In this document: positions 7,956-17,083 of the stretch, piece by piece
Position numbering within the stretch: position 1 is the first letter of the stretch
Layout of the letters: every line of letters starts with the position of its first letter
Origin: Flavobacterium sp.
GTDB taxonomy: Bacteria > Bacteroidota > Bacteroidia > Flavobacteriales > Flavobacteriaceae
Reading direction: 5' to 3'
NCBI GenBank assembly: GCA_017984035.1
Contig: JAGOAF010000002.1
Location: 7,940-71,939 of the forward strand
DNA: 64,000 nucleotides
Made by a program: the position numbers and the translations under genes
The notes under the pieces: model-generated
The model's database searches: none
Seen by the model: the letters and a program-made list of their open reading frames with translations, nothing else
What the model was told of the DNA's origin: nothing

Positions 7956-9368
7956 TTAACGTTTCTCCAAAAGTACAACATTTTCAACGTGATGCGTTTG
8001 CGGAAACATATCCACAGGGCGCACGCGTGTAACTTTGTATTTTTCGTCCATTAGAGCTAAGTCACGGGCTTGTGTAGCCGAGTTGCAACTCACATATACT
8101 ACTTTTTGAGGTTCAATATTTAGAATTTGCTCAATAACATCTTTGTGCATTCCGTCTCGTGGCGGGTCAGTAATAATAACATCCGGTTTACCATGTTGAG
8201 CTATGAAACTTTCGTTAAAAACGACCTTCATGTCACCAACGAAGAATTCGCAATTGGTAATCTCGTTGCGTTTGGCATTGGCTTTAGCATCACTAATGGC
8301 TTCAGGAACGCTTTCTACTCCAATTACTTTTTTAGCTTTTTTAGATACAAATTGTGCAATAGTTCCGGTTCCGGTATACAAATCATATACGGTTTCAGTT
8401 CCTGTAAGTCCAGCAAAATCCCGGGTTATTTTGTATAATTCGTAGGCTTGATCGGAATTAGTTTGGTAAAAAGATTTGGCATTAATGCTAAATTTCAAAC
8501 CTTCCATTTCTTCCAAAATGTAGTCGCGACCTTTGTATAATTGGATATTCGTATCGTATAAAGTGTCGTTTGCTTTATTGTTGACTACAAATTGTAAAGA
8601 AGTAATTTGAGGGAATTTTTCATAGATGTGATCTAAAATCAATTCTCTGTTGGCTTTGTCATCTTCAAAAAACTGAATCAACACCATAATTTCTCCAGTT
8701 GAAGCGGTACGCAACATTAACGTTCGCAACAAGCCTTCGTGGGCTCTTGGGTTGAAGAAAGTTAATCCGTTGGCATTGGCAAAAGCCCTAATTTCATTAC
8801 GAATTGCATTTGACGGATCTTCTTGTAAATGACATTTGTTGATGTCCAAGATTTTATCCCACATTTTTGGAATGTGAAATCCTAATGCATTTCTATTGCC
8901 TAAATCTTCGGTGCTTTCGATTTCTTGTTCGGTTAACCAACGGCTGTTCGAAAATGAAAACTCCATTTTGTTTCTGTAGAAAAACTGTTTTTCAGAACCT
9001 AAAATCGGATCAAATTCAGGAAGTTCAATTTTTCCAATACGTTGCAAATGGTTTTTTACTTCGTTTTGTTTATAATACAATTGTTGGCTGTAGTTCATGT
9101 TTTGCCATTTACAACCGCCACAAACTCCAAAATGTTCACAAATAGGTTCAATTCGATGTTCTGAAAATTCATGAAATTTCACTGCTTTTCCTTCGTAAAA
9201 CGCTTTGCGTTTCTTGAAAGTTTGTACATCTACCACATCTCCAGGAACTACATTTGGGATAAAGATTACTTTTCCGTCGGGCGCTTTTGCTACCGATACG
9301 CCTTTTGCACCAGCATCAAGGACTTTTATTTGATGAAAGACAACTTTGTCTGTATTTTTTCTTGCCAT
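7956..9368 (-). CDS. rlmD: 23S rRNA (uracil-1939-C5)-methyltransferase
   Basis: 470 residues. N-terminal TRAM domain (about 10-65), then the Fe-S cluster cysteines in CEHFGVCGGC, a central RNA-binding region and a C-terminal methyltransferase domain with YDLYTGTGTIAQF (motif I), TDPPRDGMH and the nucleophilic cysteine in VYVSCNSATQ (Cys428). This is the RlmD/TrmA fold that forms m5U via a covalent Cys-uridine adduct. RlmD versus RlmCD is not separable by sequence alone; RlmD is the usual annotation in this phylum. The two downstream genes encode exported proteins. Confidence 0.92.
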   Translation of the reverse strand: MARKNTDKVVFHQIKVLDAGAKGVSVAKAPDGKVIFIPNVVPGDVVDVQTFKKRKAFYEGKAVKFHEFSEHRIEPICEHFGVCGGCKWQNMNYSQQLYYKQNEVKNHLQRIGKIELPEFDPILGSEKQFFYRNKMEFSFSNSRWLTEQEIESTEDLGNRNALGFHIPKMWDKILDINKCHLQEDPSNAIRNEIRAFANANGLTFFNPRAHEGLLRTLMLRTASTGEIMVLIQFFEDDKANRELILDHIYEKFPQITSLQFVVNNKANDTLYDTNIQLYKGRDYILEEMEGLKFSINAKSFYQTNSDQAYELYKITRDFAGLTGTETVYDLYTGTGTIAQFVSKKAKKVIGVESVPEAISDAKANAKRNEITNCEFFVGDMKVVFNESFIAQHGKPDVIITDPPRDGMHKDVIEQILNIEPQKVVYVSCNSATQARDLALMDEKYKVTRVRPVDMFPQTHHVENVVLLEKR

Positions 9369-9372
9369 AGCG

Positions 9373-9380
9373 CAAAAATA
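9373..9380 (-). promoter_or_regulatory. Promoter -7 box for rlmD, 4 nt from the start codon
   Basis: Minus-strand TATTTTTG. The last base lies four nucleotides before the ATG at 9368, so the transcript would begin at or next to the start codon. A TTG 24 nt upstream is a weak -33 candidate. Confidence 0.5.
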
Positions 9381-9443
9381 AGTGTTTGAATGGTTTTATA
9401 AATTCAATTTGGCAAAATTTTTTAAAAAGGATTCAAATTAGCC

Positions 9444-9451
9444 TATCTTTG
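9444..9451 (+). promoter_or_regulatory. Promoter -7 box for tgt
   Basis: TATCTTTG, a full match to TAnnTTTG, 19 nt before the tgt start codon. The -33 region (TTTA, 19-nt spacer) is only a partial match. Confidence 0.6.
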
Positions 9452-9470
9452 CCGACTGAAAAAAGCCAAT

Positions 9471-10601
9471 ATGAAGTTTGATTTATTACAAAAAGATTCC
9501 CAATCGAAAGCAAGAGCCGGAAGTATTACTACCGATCACGGTGTGATTGAAACCCCTATATTTATGCCAGTTGGAACAGTGGCTTCGGTTAAAGGAGTGC
9601 ACCAACGCGAATTAAAAAACGACATCAATCCGGATATAATTTTAGGGAATACCTATCATTTGTATTTGCGCCCACAAACTGAAATTTTAGAAAAAGCAGG
9701 TGGATTGCATAAATTTATGAATTGGGATCGTAATATTTTGACTGATTCAGGTGGGTACCAAGTGTATTCGCTTTCAGCTAATAGAAAGATTAAAGAAGAA
9801 GGTGTAAAATTCAAATCCCATATTGACGGATCCTATCATTTTTTCACACCTGAAAATGTAATGGAAATTCAACGTACCATTGGTGCCGATATTATCATGG
9901 CTTTTGATGAATGTACGCCATATCCTTGTGATTACAATTATGCGAAGCGCTCGATGCACATGACACACCGTTGGTTGGATCGTTGTATCAATCATTTGGA
10001 TAACTTGCCTTTTAAATACGGCTACGAACAAACTTTTTTCCCAATAGTTCAAGGAAGTACGTACAAAGACTTACGCAGACAGTCAGCTGAATACATTGCT
10101 AATTCAGGTCAGCAAGGAAATGCTATTGGCGGACTATCTGTTGGAGAACCTGCTGAGGAAATGTATGCCATGACAGAAGTTGTATGCGAAATTTTACCCG
10201 AAGACAAACCTCGCTATTTAATGGGAGTGGGGACACCAATTAATATTTTAGAAAATATAGCCTTAGGAATTGATATGTTTGATTGTGTAATGCCTACCCG
10301 TAACGCAAGAAACGGTATGTTGTTTACAGCAAACGGTACCATCAACATCAAAAATAAAAAGTGGGAAGCCGATTTTTCACCGATTGACGAAATGGGAATT
10401 ACTTTCGTAGATACAGAATATACAAAAGCGTATTTGCGACACCTTTTTGCCGCTAATGAATTTCTAGGAAAACAAATTGCTACTATACATAATTTAGGTT
10501 TTTATATGTGGTTGGTTCGTGAAGCTAGAAAACATATCTTAGCAGGAGATTTTAGACCTTGGAAAGAAATGATGGTCAAAAACATGAGCCAACGATTATA
10601 A
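9471..10601 (+). CDS. tgt: Queuine tRNA-ribosyltransferase (tRNA-guanine transglycosylase)
   Basis: 376 residues, TIM-barrel enzyme that exchanges guanine-34 of GUN-anticodon tRNAs for preQ1. The active-site Asp92 in DSGGYQVYSL and the nucleophile Asp271 in MFDCVMPTRNARNG are present. The usual C-terminal zinc site CxCxxC...H is not: the aligned stretch at 307-317 reads EMGITFVDTEY, and only the final His340 (ATIHNLGFY) remains. Length is normal, so this is substitution rather than truncation. tgt is followed after 9 nt by an LptF/G permease gene. Confidence 0.95.
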   Translation: MKFDLLQKDSQSKARAGSITTDHGVIETPIFMPVGTVASVKGVHQRELKNDINPDIILGNTYHLYLRPQTEILEKAGGLHKFMNWDRNILTDSGGYQVYSLSANRKIKEEGVKFKSHIDGSYHFFTPENVMEIQRTIGADIIMAFDECTPYPCDYNYAKRSMHMTHRWLDRCINHLDNLPFKYGYEQTFFPIVQGSTYKDLRRQSAEYIANSGQQGNAIGGLSVGEPAEEMYAMTEVVCEILPEDKPRYLMGVGTPINILENIALGIDMFDCVMPTRNARNGMLFTANGTINIKNKKWEADFSPIDEMGITFVDTEYTKAYLRHLFAANEFLGKQIATIHNLGFYMWLVREARKHILAGDFRPWKEMMVKNMSQRL

Positions 10602-10610
10602 TTTTTTCTA

Positions 10611-11705
10611 ATGAACAAATTAACAATACTAGATAAATACATCTTAAAGCGTTACTTGGTCACTTTTTCGGTGATGCTTTTGTTATTTGTTCCCATCGGA
10701 ATTGTTGTTGATGTTTCGGAAAAGGTCAACATGATGATTAAAAATCAGGTGCCTTTGAACAAAATATTGGTATATTATTTTCATTTTACCATTTATTTTA
10801 CCAACATGCTTTTTCCGATTTTTTTGTTTTTATCGGTTATTTGGTTTACCTCAAAATTGGCCAATAATACAGAAATCATTGCTATATTAAGTTCAGGAAT
10901 TTCGTTCACACGATTTATGCGGCCCTTTATAATTGGCGCCTCTATAATTTCTGTAATAGTTCTATTAATGGGATTTTATTTGGTTCCAATTGCTAGCGAA
11001 GGATTCAATAATTTTAGGTATACTTATTTAAGAACAGGCGGGCAACAATTAATGCAAGGCGATAATACCGATGTCTACCGACAAATTAGTGATAAGGAGT
11101 TTATTTACGTTAACAGTTTCAATACAGAAACCAAAACAGCCTATAATTTTTCTTTAGAAAACTGCGATAAAGAAAAGTTAACTTATAAGATTACTGCTGC
11201 CCGAATTCAATGGAATCCAAAAGAGAAAAACTATACACTCTTTGAATATACAAAGAGAACTGTCGGACCAATGGGTGATAAGATTGAAAAAGCTGCTGAG
11301 AAAAAAATGAAATTCAAATTTGATTTGGAAGATTTAGCTCCGGTAGTCTATATTGCAGAAACACTTCCTTTAGGAAAGCTGTATGATTTTATCAACAAAG
11401 AAAAGAAAAGAGGTTCTTCCAATATCAATATTTACTTAGTGGTATTTTATAAGAAATTCAGCATTCCAATTTCGGCATTTATTTTGACTATTATTGCCGT
11501 TTCAGTCTCAGCAATGAAACGAAGAGGAGGAATGGGAATGAATTTAGCCATCGGAATTGCAGTTGCTTTTTCTTTTGTTTTTTTAGATAAAATTTTTGGC
11601 GTCTTTGCCGAAAAAACTAGTTTTTCTCCACTCATTGCGGTCTGGACTCCTAATTTGCTTTTTGGAATCTTAGCGTATTACCTTTTACGACATGCAAAAC
11701 GATAA
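10611..11705 (+). CDS. LptF/LptG family permease (LPS export)
   Basis: 364 residues. Three membrane segments in the N-terminal third (about 15-40, 55-80, 100-125), a soluble periplasmic beta-jellyroll-like region (about 130-265) and three more membrane segments to the C-terminus: the YjgP/YjgQ topology. In the Lpt complex two such subunits with LptB2 pull lipopolysaccharide out of the inner membrane. Which of LptF or LptG it represents is not clear. The gene overlaps the following transporter by 14 nt, and tgt precedes it by 9 nt. Confidence 0.88.
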   Translation: MNKLTILDKYILKRYLVTFSVMLLLFVPIGIVVDVSEKVNMMIKNQVPLNKILVYYFHFTIYFTNMLFPIFLFLSVIWFTSKLANNTEIIAILSSGISFTRFMRPFIIGASIISVIVLLMGFYLVPIASEGFNNFRYTYLRTGGQQLMQGDNTDVYRQISDKEFIYVNSFNTETKTAYNFSLENCDKEKLTYKITAARIQWNPKEKNYTLFEYTKRTVGPMGDKIEKAAEKKMKFKFDLEDLAPVVYIAETLPLGKLYDFINKEKKRGSSNINIYLVVFYKKFSIPISAFILTIIAVSVSAMKRRGGMGMNLAIGIAVAFSFVFLDKIFGVFAEKTSFSPLIAVWTPNLLFGILAYYLLRHAKR

Positions 11706-12576
11706 TTTAAAAAGCTACCTCAACCTGCACTTGATTGTTTTTATTTGGGGGTTTACAGCCATTTTAGGCGCTTTAATTACGATTCCTGCAGATGATTTAG
11801 TTTGGTACCGAATGCTTATCGCTAGTGGTTTTATCGGATTGTTTTTAGTTGCCAAAAAGAAATCATTTCGCATACCCGTTCGAGAATTACTGCAATTAGT
11901 ATTTGTTGGATTATTGATTGCCTTACATTGGATTTTCTTTTTTCAAGCCATTCATATTTCTAATGTTTCCATTACCCTTTCGGTATTTTCATTAGGTGCT
12001 TTTTTCGCTTCTTTATTGGAACCTATTTTTTATGGGCGAAAAGTGCTTTGGTATGAAGTGTTTTTTGGGTTAATTATTATTGGTGGTCTGTCTTTAATTT
12101 TACAAGTTGAAAGCGGATACATCAACGGCGTATTTTTTGCTCTAGCGTCCATCATTTTAGGGGTTTTGTTTACATTAATGAATGGGAAATTAATTGCCAA
12201 ACACGATTCGTCTGTTATTACATTTTACGAATTCCTATCGGGTTTTTTCTTTATTTCAATCTACTTTATTGTTCAAGGAAAATTCACAATTGACTTTTTT
12301 GTACTTTCAGTTAACAATTGGATATGGCTTTTTATTTTAGCTTCGGTTTGTACAGCTTATGCTTTTACAGCTTCAGTAGGAGTAATGCGAAAATTAACCC
12401 CCTACACGGTTATGTTAACGACAAATTTGGAACCAGTATACGGAATCGCATTGGCTTATTTTATTATTGGAGGTAAAGAAAAAATGAGTACGGAATTTTA
12501 TATTGGTGCCTTAATTATAGTTATTACTGTTATTTTAAACGGGGTAATAAAACACTATTACAAAGGCAAAGAATAA
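11692..12576 (+). CDS. EamA/DMT superfamily transporter
   Basis: 294 residues with about ten hydrophobic helices in two EamA repeats (roughly 5-140 and 150-285). The second repeat ends in the typical LEPVYGIALAYFIIGG region. Members export or import metabolites such as amino acids or nucleotide sugars; the substrate is not predictable. Start codon lies inside the 3' end of the LptF/G gene (14-nt overlap). Confidence 0.88.
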   Translation: MQNDNLKSYLNLHLIVFIWGFTAILGALITIPADDLVWYRMLIASGFIGLFLVAKKKSFRIPVRELLQLVFVGLLIALHWIFFFQAIHISNVSITLSVFSLGAFFASLLEPIFYGRKVLWYEVFFGLIIIGGLSLILQVESGYINGVFFALASIILGVLFTLMNGKLIAKHDSSVITFYEFLSGFFFISIYFIVQGKFTIDFFVLSVNNWIWLFILASVCTAYAFTASVGVMRKLTPYTVMLTTNLEPVYGIALAYFIIGGKEKMSTEFYIGALIIVITVILNGVIKHYYKGKE

Positions 12577-12640
12577 CTAAAAACAAGGCAATTTTTCACA
12601 CTTAAATCGAAATATAGGGCTGTCAAACGATTTTAAATTT

Positions 12641-12648
12641 TATATTTG
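12641..12648 (+). promoter_or_regulatory. Promoter -7 box for accA
   Basis: TATATTTG, a full consensus match, 37 nt before the accA start codon. No good -33 element seen. Confidence 0.55.
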
Positions 12649-12685
12649 CAGTTCTAATCGAGAAAAAAAATAACACTACAACTCC

Positions 12686-13639
12686 ATGGAATATTTAGAT
12701 TTTGAACTTCCTATCAAAGAACTAGAAGATCAGTTAGAAAAATGTGTGGTTATTGGTAAAGAATCAGATGTTGATGTAACCAATACATGCAAACAAATCA
12801 ATAAAAAGTTAGAAGAAACCAAACGTAATATATACAAAAACCTAACCGCTTGGCAACGTGTTCAATTGTCAAGACACCCTAATAGACCGTACACATTAGA
12901 CCATATCAACGCACTATGCGGCGATACTTTTTTAGAATTACACGGAGATCGCGGATTTAAAGATGATAAAGCGATGATTGGTGGATTAGGAAAAATTGCG
13001 GGTCAATCATTTATGATTATTGGCCAACAAAAAGGTTACAACACTAAAACGCGTCAATACCGTAATTTTGGTATGGCGAATCCAGAAGGGTACAGAAAAG
13101 CCTTGCGTTTAATGAAAATGGCTGAGAAATTTGGCATACCAATCGTGACCTTAGTAGATACCCCAGGAGCTTATCCCGGTTTAGAAGCGGAAGAGCGCGG
13201 ACAAGGAGAGGCTATTGCAAGAAACATTTTTGAAATGGTTCGATTAAAAGTACCTGTAATCACTGTAATTGTAGGTGAAGGTGCATCAGGAGGTGCTTTA
13301 GGTATTGGTGTAGGAGATAAAGTGTATATGTTAGAAAATACCTGGTATTCTGTAATTTCACCAGAATCTTGTTCGTCTATTCTTTGGAAAAGTTGGGAGT
13401 ATAAAGAACAAGCGGCTGAAGCGTTGAAATTGACTTCTTCTGACATGAAAAAGCAAAAACTAATTGATGATATTATTCCAGAACCATTAGGAGGAGCACA
13501 TTTCGATAGAGAAAGTACTTTCAAAACGGTGGAGCAATATATTATGAAAGGATACAATGAGTTGAAAGACTTATCAACAGAAGAATTATTAGCGCAGCGA
13601 TATGAGAAATACCTTGCAATGGGGCATTTTAAAGACTAA
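12686..13639 (+). CDS. accA: Acetyl-CoA carboxylase carboxyltransferase subunit alpha
   Basis: 317 residues, full family length. It forms the alpha2beta2 carboxyltransferase with AccD and moves CO2 from carboxybiotin to acetyl-CoA, giving malonyl-CoA for fatty-acid synthesis. The crotonase-like core shows [27 protein letters not shown] and the oxyanion-forming [12 protein letters not shown]. accD is not in the window. The gene stands alone between its own promoter and a strong terminator. Confidence 0.96.
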   Translation: MEYLDFELPIKELEDQLEKCVVIGKESDVDVTNTCKQINKKLEETKRNIYKNLTAWQRVQLSRHPNRPYTLDHINALCGDTFLELHGDRGFKDDKAMIGGLGKIAGQSFMIIGQQKGYNTKTRQYRNFGMANPEGYRKALRLMKMAEKFGIPIVTLVDTPGAYPGLEAEERGQGEAIARNIFEMVRLKVPVITVIVGEGASGGALGIGVGDKVYMLENTWYSVISPESCSSILWKSWEYKEQAAEALKLTSSDMKKQKLIDDIIPEPLGGAHFDRESTFKTVEQYIMKGYNELKDLSTEELLAQRYEKYLAMGHFKD

Positions 13640-13660
13640 TATTCTTACAAATAGATACTT

Positions 13661-13692
13661 AATCCGAAACCTTGTGGTTTCGGATTTTTTTT
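13661..13692 (+). terminator. Intrinsic terminator after accA
   Basis: Stem AATCCGAAACC / GGTTTCGGATT with loop TTGT, followed by a T run. Confidence 0.9.
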
Positions 13693-13780
13693 GACTTATA
13701 AACAAAAAATAGTTAGTTATCAACATTATTATGTAATAAGTCGTTGCGGCCTTTTTTTTAATTTTTCTTATTTTCGCTAC

Positions 13781-15325
13781 ATGGAAAATTTTAGGAATAT
13801 AGCGCCAGTAAAAGTAGACAAAGCGACTATCATTAATCTCGAAAAAGGAAAATTACCTCCACAGGTATTGGATTTAGAAGAGGCGGTGTTAGGCGCCATG
13901 ATGATTGATAAAAAAGGGGTAGATGAGGTAATTGATATTTTACAAGCCGATGCCTTTTATAAAGACGCACACAAATATATTTTTGAAGCCATTGTTCAAT
14001 TGTTTACCGAAACGCAACCAATTGACTTGTTGACAGTTTCTGCTCAGCTAAAGAAGAATGGAAAATTAGACATTGCAGGTGGTGATTTCTATTTGATCCA
14101 GCTGACCCAAAAAATTTCCTCTTCGGCGCATATTGAGTTTCATTCTAGAATTATTCTGCAAAAATTCATCCAGCGTAGTTTAATTCGTATTTCATCAGAA
14201 ATTATTGAGGACTCGTATGACGAAACTACAGATGTTTTTGATTTGTTAGACAAAGCCGAATCGAAGTTATACGAAGTAACGCAAGGAAATATTAAACGTA
14301 GTTCCGAAACAGCACAAAGTTTAGTATTGCAAGCCAAAAAACGAATTGAAGAGATTGCCGGTCAAGAAGGACTGAGTGGTGTCGCAACTGGTTTTGAAAA
14401 ATTAGATAAGATTACTTCAGGCTGGCAACCAAGTGATTTAATCATTATTGCTGCGAGACCTGCGATGGGAAAAACAGCATTTGTATTGTCCATGGCCCGA
14501 AATATGGCTATTGATTTTGGAATGCCAGTTGCTTTATTCTCTTTGGAGATGGCTTCAGTACAATTGATTACCCGTTTAATTTCATCGGAAACAGGTTTGT
14601 CTTCAGAAAAATTACGTACCGGAAAATTAGAAAAACACGAATGGGAACAATTGAGTACCAAAGTGAAAAATCTAGAAAAAGCACCTTTATATATTGATGA
14701 TACGCCATCCCTTTCTATTTTTGATTTAAGAGCCAAAGCAAGACGTTTGGTTTCGCAACACGGAATTCGAATTATCATTGTTGACTATTTGCAATTGATG
14801 ACAGCCGGTGGAAACGGAAAAGGCGGCGGAAATAGAGAGCAAGAAATCTCGACTATTTCTCGAAATTTGAAAGCCTTAGCAAAAGAATTGAATGTTCCGG
14901 TTATTGCACTTTCGCAATTATCGCGTGCGGTTGAAACTCGTGGTTCTAGTAAGCGTCCTTTATTGTCCGATTTACGTGAATCGGGAGCGATTGAGCAAGA
15001 TGCCGATATCGTTTCGTTTTTGTACCGTCCAGAATATTATAAAATTGATGAATGGGATGATGACGAAGCATCACCAACAGCTGGTCAGGCTGAAATTATG
15101 ATTGCAAAGCACCGTAATGGTAGTATCGAAAACGTTCGTTTGAAATTCATCGGTCACTTGGGTAAGTTTGATAATTTAGATGATTATTCGGGCAGTTATG
15201 ATGATTTACCTTCCAGTATGAATAGTGATGATAATCCGTTTATCACAAAGAATTTGCCTTCGGCTAACGAAGCTTTTGGAAGTAATTTGAATGACGACGA
15301 CGAGGACAGTGATGTTCCTTTTTAA
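13781..15325 (+). CDS. dnaB: Replicative DNA helicase DnaB
   Basis: 514 residues from the ATG at 13781. The frame is open 30 codons further upstream, but that part is low-complexity and not DnaB-like; MENFRNIAPVKVDK is the expected start. N-terminal helical collar (about 30-135), linker, then the RecA-like hexameric helicase domain with Walker A ARPAMGKTAF, Walker B-type IIIVDYLQLM and the DnaB4 motif SQLSRAVETR. It unwinds the replication fork 5' to 3'. No intein interrupts the Walker region. The C-terminus is very acidic (DDDEDSDVPF). Confidence 0.96.
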   Translation: MENFRNIAPVKVDKATIINLEKGKLPPQVLDLEEAVLGAMMIDKKGVDEVIDILQADAFYKDAHKYIFEAIVQLFTETQPIDLLTVSAQLKKNGKLDIAGGDFYLIQLTQKISSSAHIEFHSRIILQKFIQRSLIRISSEIIEDSYDETTDVFDLLDKAESKLYEVTQGNIKRSSETAQSLVLQAKKRIEEIAGQEGLSGVATGFEKLDKITSGWQPSDLIIIAARPAMGKTAFVLSMARNMAIDFGMPVALFSLEMASVQLITRLISSETGLSSEKLRTGKLEKHEWEQLSTKVKNLEKAPLYIDDTPSLSIFDLRAKARRLVSQHGIRIIIVDYLQLMTAGGNGKGGGNREQEISTISRNLKALAKELNVPVIALSQLSRAVETRGSSKRPLLSDLRESGAIEQDADIVSFLYRPEYYKIDEWDDDEASPTAGQAEIMIAKHRNGSIENVRLKFIGHLGKFDNLDDYSGSYDDLPSSMNSDDNPFITKNLPSANEAFGSNLNDDDEDSDVPF

Positions 15326-15337
15326 ATATAAAATATA

Positions 15338-15364
15338 AGTCCGCTTTTAAGCGGATTTTTTTTT
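15338..15364 (+). terminator. Intrinsic terminator after dnaB
   Basis: Stem TCCGCTT / AAGCGGA with a two-base loop, followed by nine T. Confidence 0.88.
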
Positions 15365-15394
15365 GGATCACAGTCAAATGAAGTGAAACTATAT

Positions 15395-16198
15395 TTAATT
15401 CAAACTAAACTCCATCCAAATAGGGCAATGGTCAGATATGGTTCTAGCTTGTCGCAGAGAGGGAAAATTTTGGTAAAACAAAACGATACCTGAATCTAAT
15501 TTCTTGATTTTTGATTTTTGAAAAAATAGATTGTCAAATTCTGAAGCAAGGCATTGCCCGTTTTTACAACTGCGTTTCAAAGAGGTTTTTTGGTTAACTA
15601 ATGCTGATTCAAATCCCATTTTTCGTAAAGGATTAAAAACAGAATGCGATTGGGGACAATTGAAATCACCCATAATGATCATATTAGACTTCGGATATGC
15701 TGATGGGAAGAATTGAAAGTATTTAATTTCTCTTTCAGGTTGTTTACTTTTGGTAATAGCATGAAAGGAAACAGCTGTAAATTGCTTTTTTGCGTATTCA
15801 AATGTGCATAAGTAGGGTTCACGTTCCATAACTTTTGCGTATTTTTTTTCAAGCCACGCTTTTCCAATCTTTTTTACTGATGCTGTTTTCCATAGAAAGG
15901 CATAGCGCTCCGTTTTGCTTGGTGAACTTGTTGTTGGATTACTTATAGTATAGTCCCAATGGGATCCTTTCCTATTGAGTGCATCAGCAAGACGGGCAAC
16001 AGCTTGAGCGCCTCCATAACCCGCTACAACTTCTTGTAAGGCTATTAAATCGTATTTGTTTAACAGAGTTGCCATAAAGGCTATTTCTTCGTTAGACTTT
16101 GATTTTCCCAAATTTTCTACATTCCAGGAAACCAATTGGACTTGGCTAAAGCCAAAGGAAGATAGAATCAGAAATACGAGTAGGAATAATTTTTTCAT
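15395..16198 (-). CDS. Secreted endonuclease/exonuclease/phosphatase (EEP) family protein
   Basis: 267 residues with a signal peptide (cleavage near GFSQ). EEP-fold catalytic motifs are in order: SWNVENLG, LQEVVAG with the metal-binding Glu, a central His region, MGDFNCPQS, and the C-terminal ISDHCPIWMEF with the catalytic Asp-His pair. This is the DNase I/exonuclease III-like fold; export suggests an extracellular or periplasmic nuclease for DNA scavenging, but a phosphodiesterase or lipid phosphatase role is possible. It converges with dnaB and has no obvious partner gene. Confidence 0.85.
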   Translation of the reverse strand: MKKLFLLVFLILSSFGFSQVQLVSWNVENLGKSKSNEEIAFMATLLNKYDLIALQEVVAGYGGAQAVARLADALNRKGSHWDYTISNPTTSSPSKTERYAFLWKTASVKKIGKAWLEKKYAKVMEREPYLCTFEYAKKQFTAVSFHAITKSKQPEREIKYFQFFPSAYPKSNMIIMGDFNCPQSHSVFNPLRKMGFESALVNQKTSLKRSCKNGQCLASEFDNLFFQKSKIKKLDSGIVLFYQNFPSLRQARTISDHCPIWMEFSLN

Positions 16199-16264
16199 GA
16201 GCTATTTCAAAACTAATTTTATGACCTAAAGATACAATTAAATGTAGTTTTAATATAGGGCAAT

Positions 16265-16297
16265 AAAAAACCCCAATCTTTCGATTGAGGTTTTTCT
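16265..16297 (-). terminator. Intrinsic terminator of the thrS-infC-rpmI-rplT operon
   Basis: On the minus strand AACCTCAATC / GATTGGGGTT with loop GAAA and a T run after it (one wobble pair in the stem). A shorter T run on the other strand may allow bidirectional use. Confidence 0.8.
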
Positions 16298-16334
16298 ATG
16301 TAAGTAAGTAATCTAAATTGAGTTGATAAAACGT

Positions 16335-16679
16335 TTATTTTACTTTATTAAGTATTGCTTTGAAAGCTTCTGGGTGGTTCATCGCTAAATCAGCAAGAAC
16401 CTTACGGTTCAATTCGATATTGTTAGCTTTCACTTTTCCCATGAATTGTGAATAAGACATTCCTTCTAAACGAGCTCCAGCGTTGATACGTTGAATCCAT
16501 AAAGCACGGAAATTTCTTTTATTCACTTTTCTGTCACGGTAAGCGTAGCACATTGCTTTCTCTACCGCGTTCTTAGCAACTGTCCAAACGTTTTTACGTC
16601 TACCAAAGAAACCTTTGGCTTGCTTCATTATTTTTTTTCTTCTTGCTCTTTTAGCAACTGAATTTACCGATCTTGGCAT
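16335..16679 (-). CDS. rplT: 50S ribosomal protein L20
   Basis: 114 residues, strongly basic N-terminus ([16 protein letters not shown]) with the long RNA-binding helix and a globular C-terminal half, the standard bL20 length. L20 is an early assembly protein binding 23S rRNA and, in other bacteria, represses its own operon. It is the last gene of thrS-infC-rpmI-rplT. The 120-nt gap after rpmI is long for a ribosomal operon. Confidence 0.97.
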   Translation of the reverse strand: MPRSVNSVAKRARRKKIMKQAKGFFGRRKNVWTVAKNAVEKAMCYAYRDRKVNKRNFRALWIQRINAGARLEGMSYSQFMGKVKANNIELNRKVLADLAMNHPEAFKAILNKVK

Positions 16680-16799
16680 AATTTTACTGTTTTTTTTGTA
16701 GCAGGCGTCCCGAATTTAATCAAGAGAACTTAAGGCCATACTCCAAGGTTATTAAATTGTTTGTAACCTAAAGAATTTTAATTGATAATTATCAATTAA
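16680..16799 (-). promoter_or_regulatory. Long rpmI-rplT intercistronic spacer with palindrome
   Basis: 120 nt between L35 and L20 genes. Just after the rpmI stop is a perfect 20-bp palindrome, TAATTGATAATTATCAATTA (16779-16798). In the transcript it can form an 8-bp AU-rich hairpin. L20 autoregulation is known in Proteobacteria and Firmicutes, so an L20-responsive element is possible here, but no recognised leader motif could be matched. Confidence 0.35.
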
Positions 16800-16997
16800 T
16801 TAGATAATTCTTAATTGTTGTTTGATGCTTTTTTCATCTGATTGGTGAACTAACGCTGAGTGTGTCAAAGCTAATTTACGTTTTTTAGATTTTTTAGTCA
16901 AGATGTGACTTTTAAAAGCATGCTTTCTTTTAATCTTTCCAGAACCAGTAACTTTAAATCGTTTCTTGGCGCTAGATTTGGTTTTCATTTTAGGCAT
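16800..16997 (-). CDS. rpmI: 50S ribosomal protein L35
   Basis: 65 residues, highly basic, beginning [20 protein letters not shown], which is the bL35 signature. Standard length. Located between infC and rplT as in most bacteria; 86 nt separates it from the end of infC. Confidence 0.97.
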   Translation of the reverse strand: MPKMKTKSSAKKRFKVTGSGKIKRKHAFKSHILTKKSKKRKLALTHSALVHQSDEKSIKQQLRII

Positions 16998-17083
16998 TTT
17001 TTCCTAGTGTTTTTAATTTATCTTACTTACTATCTTTGCGAGCTTGCTATGCAATCTCAATATTTCGTTATCCTAAATGAGGA

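Noticed and set aside
13781..15325. Intein in dnaB
   Set aside because: The helicase domain reads through Walker A and the later motifs without insertion; length is normal.
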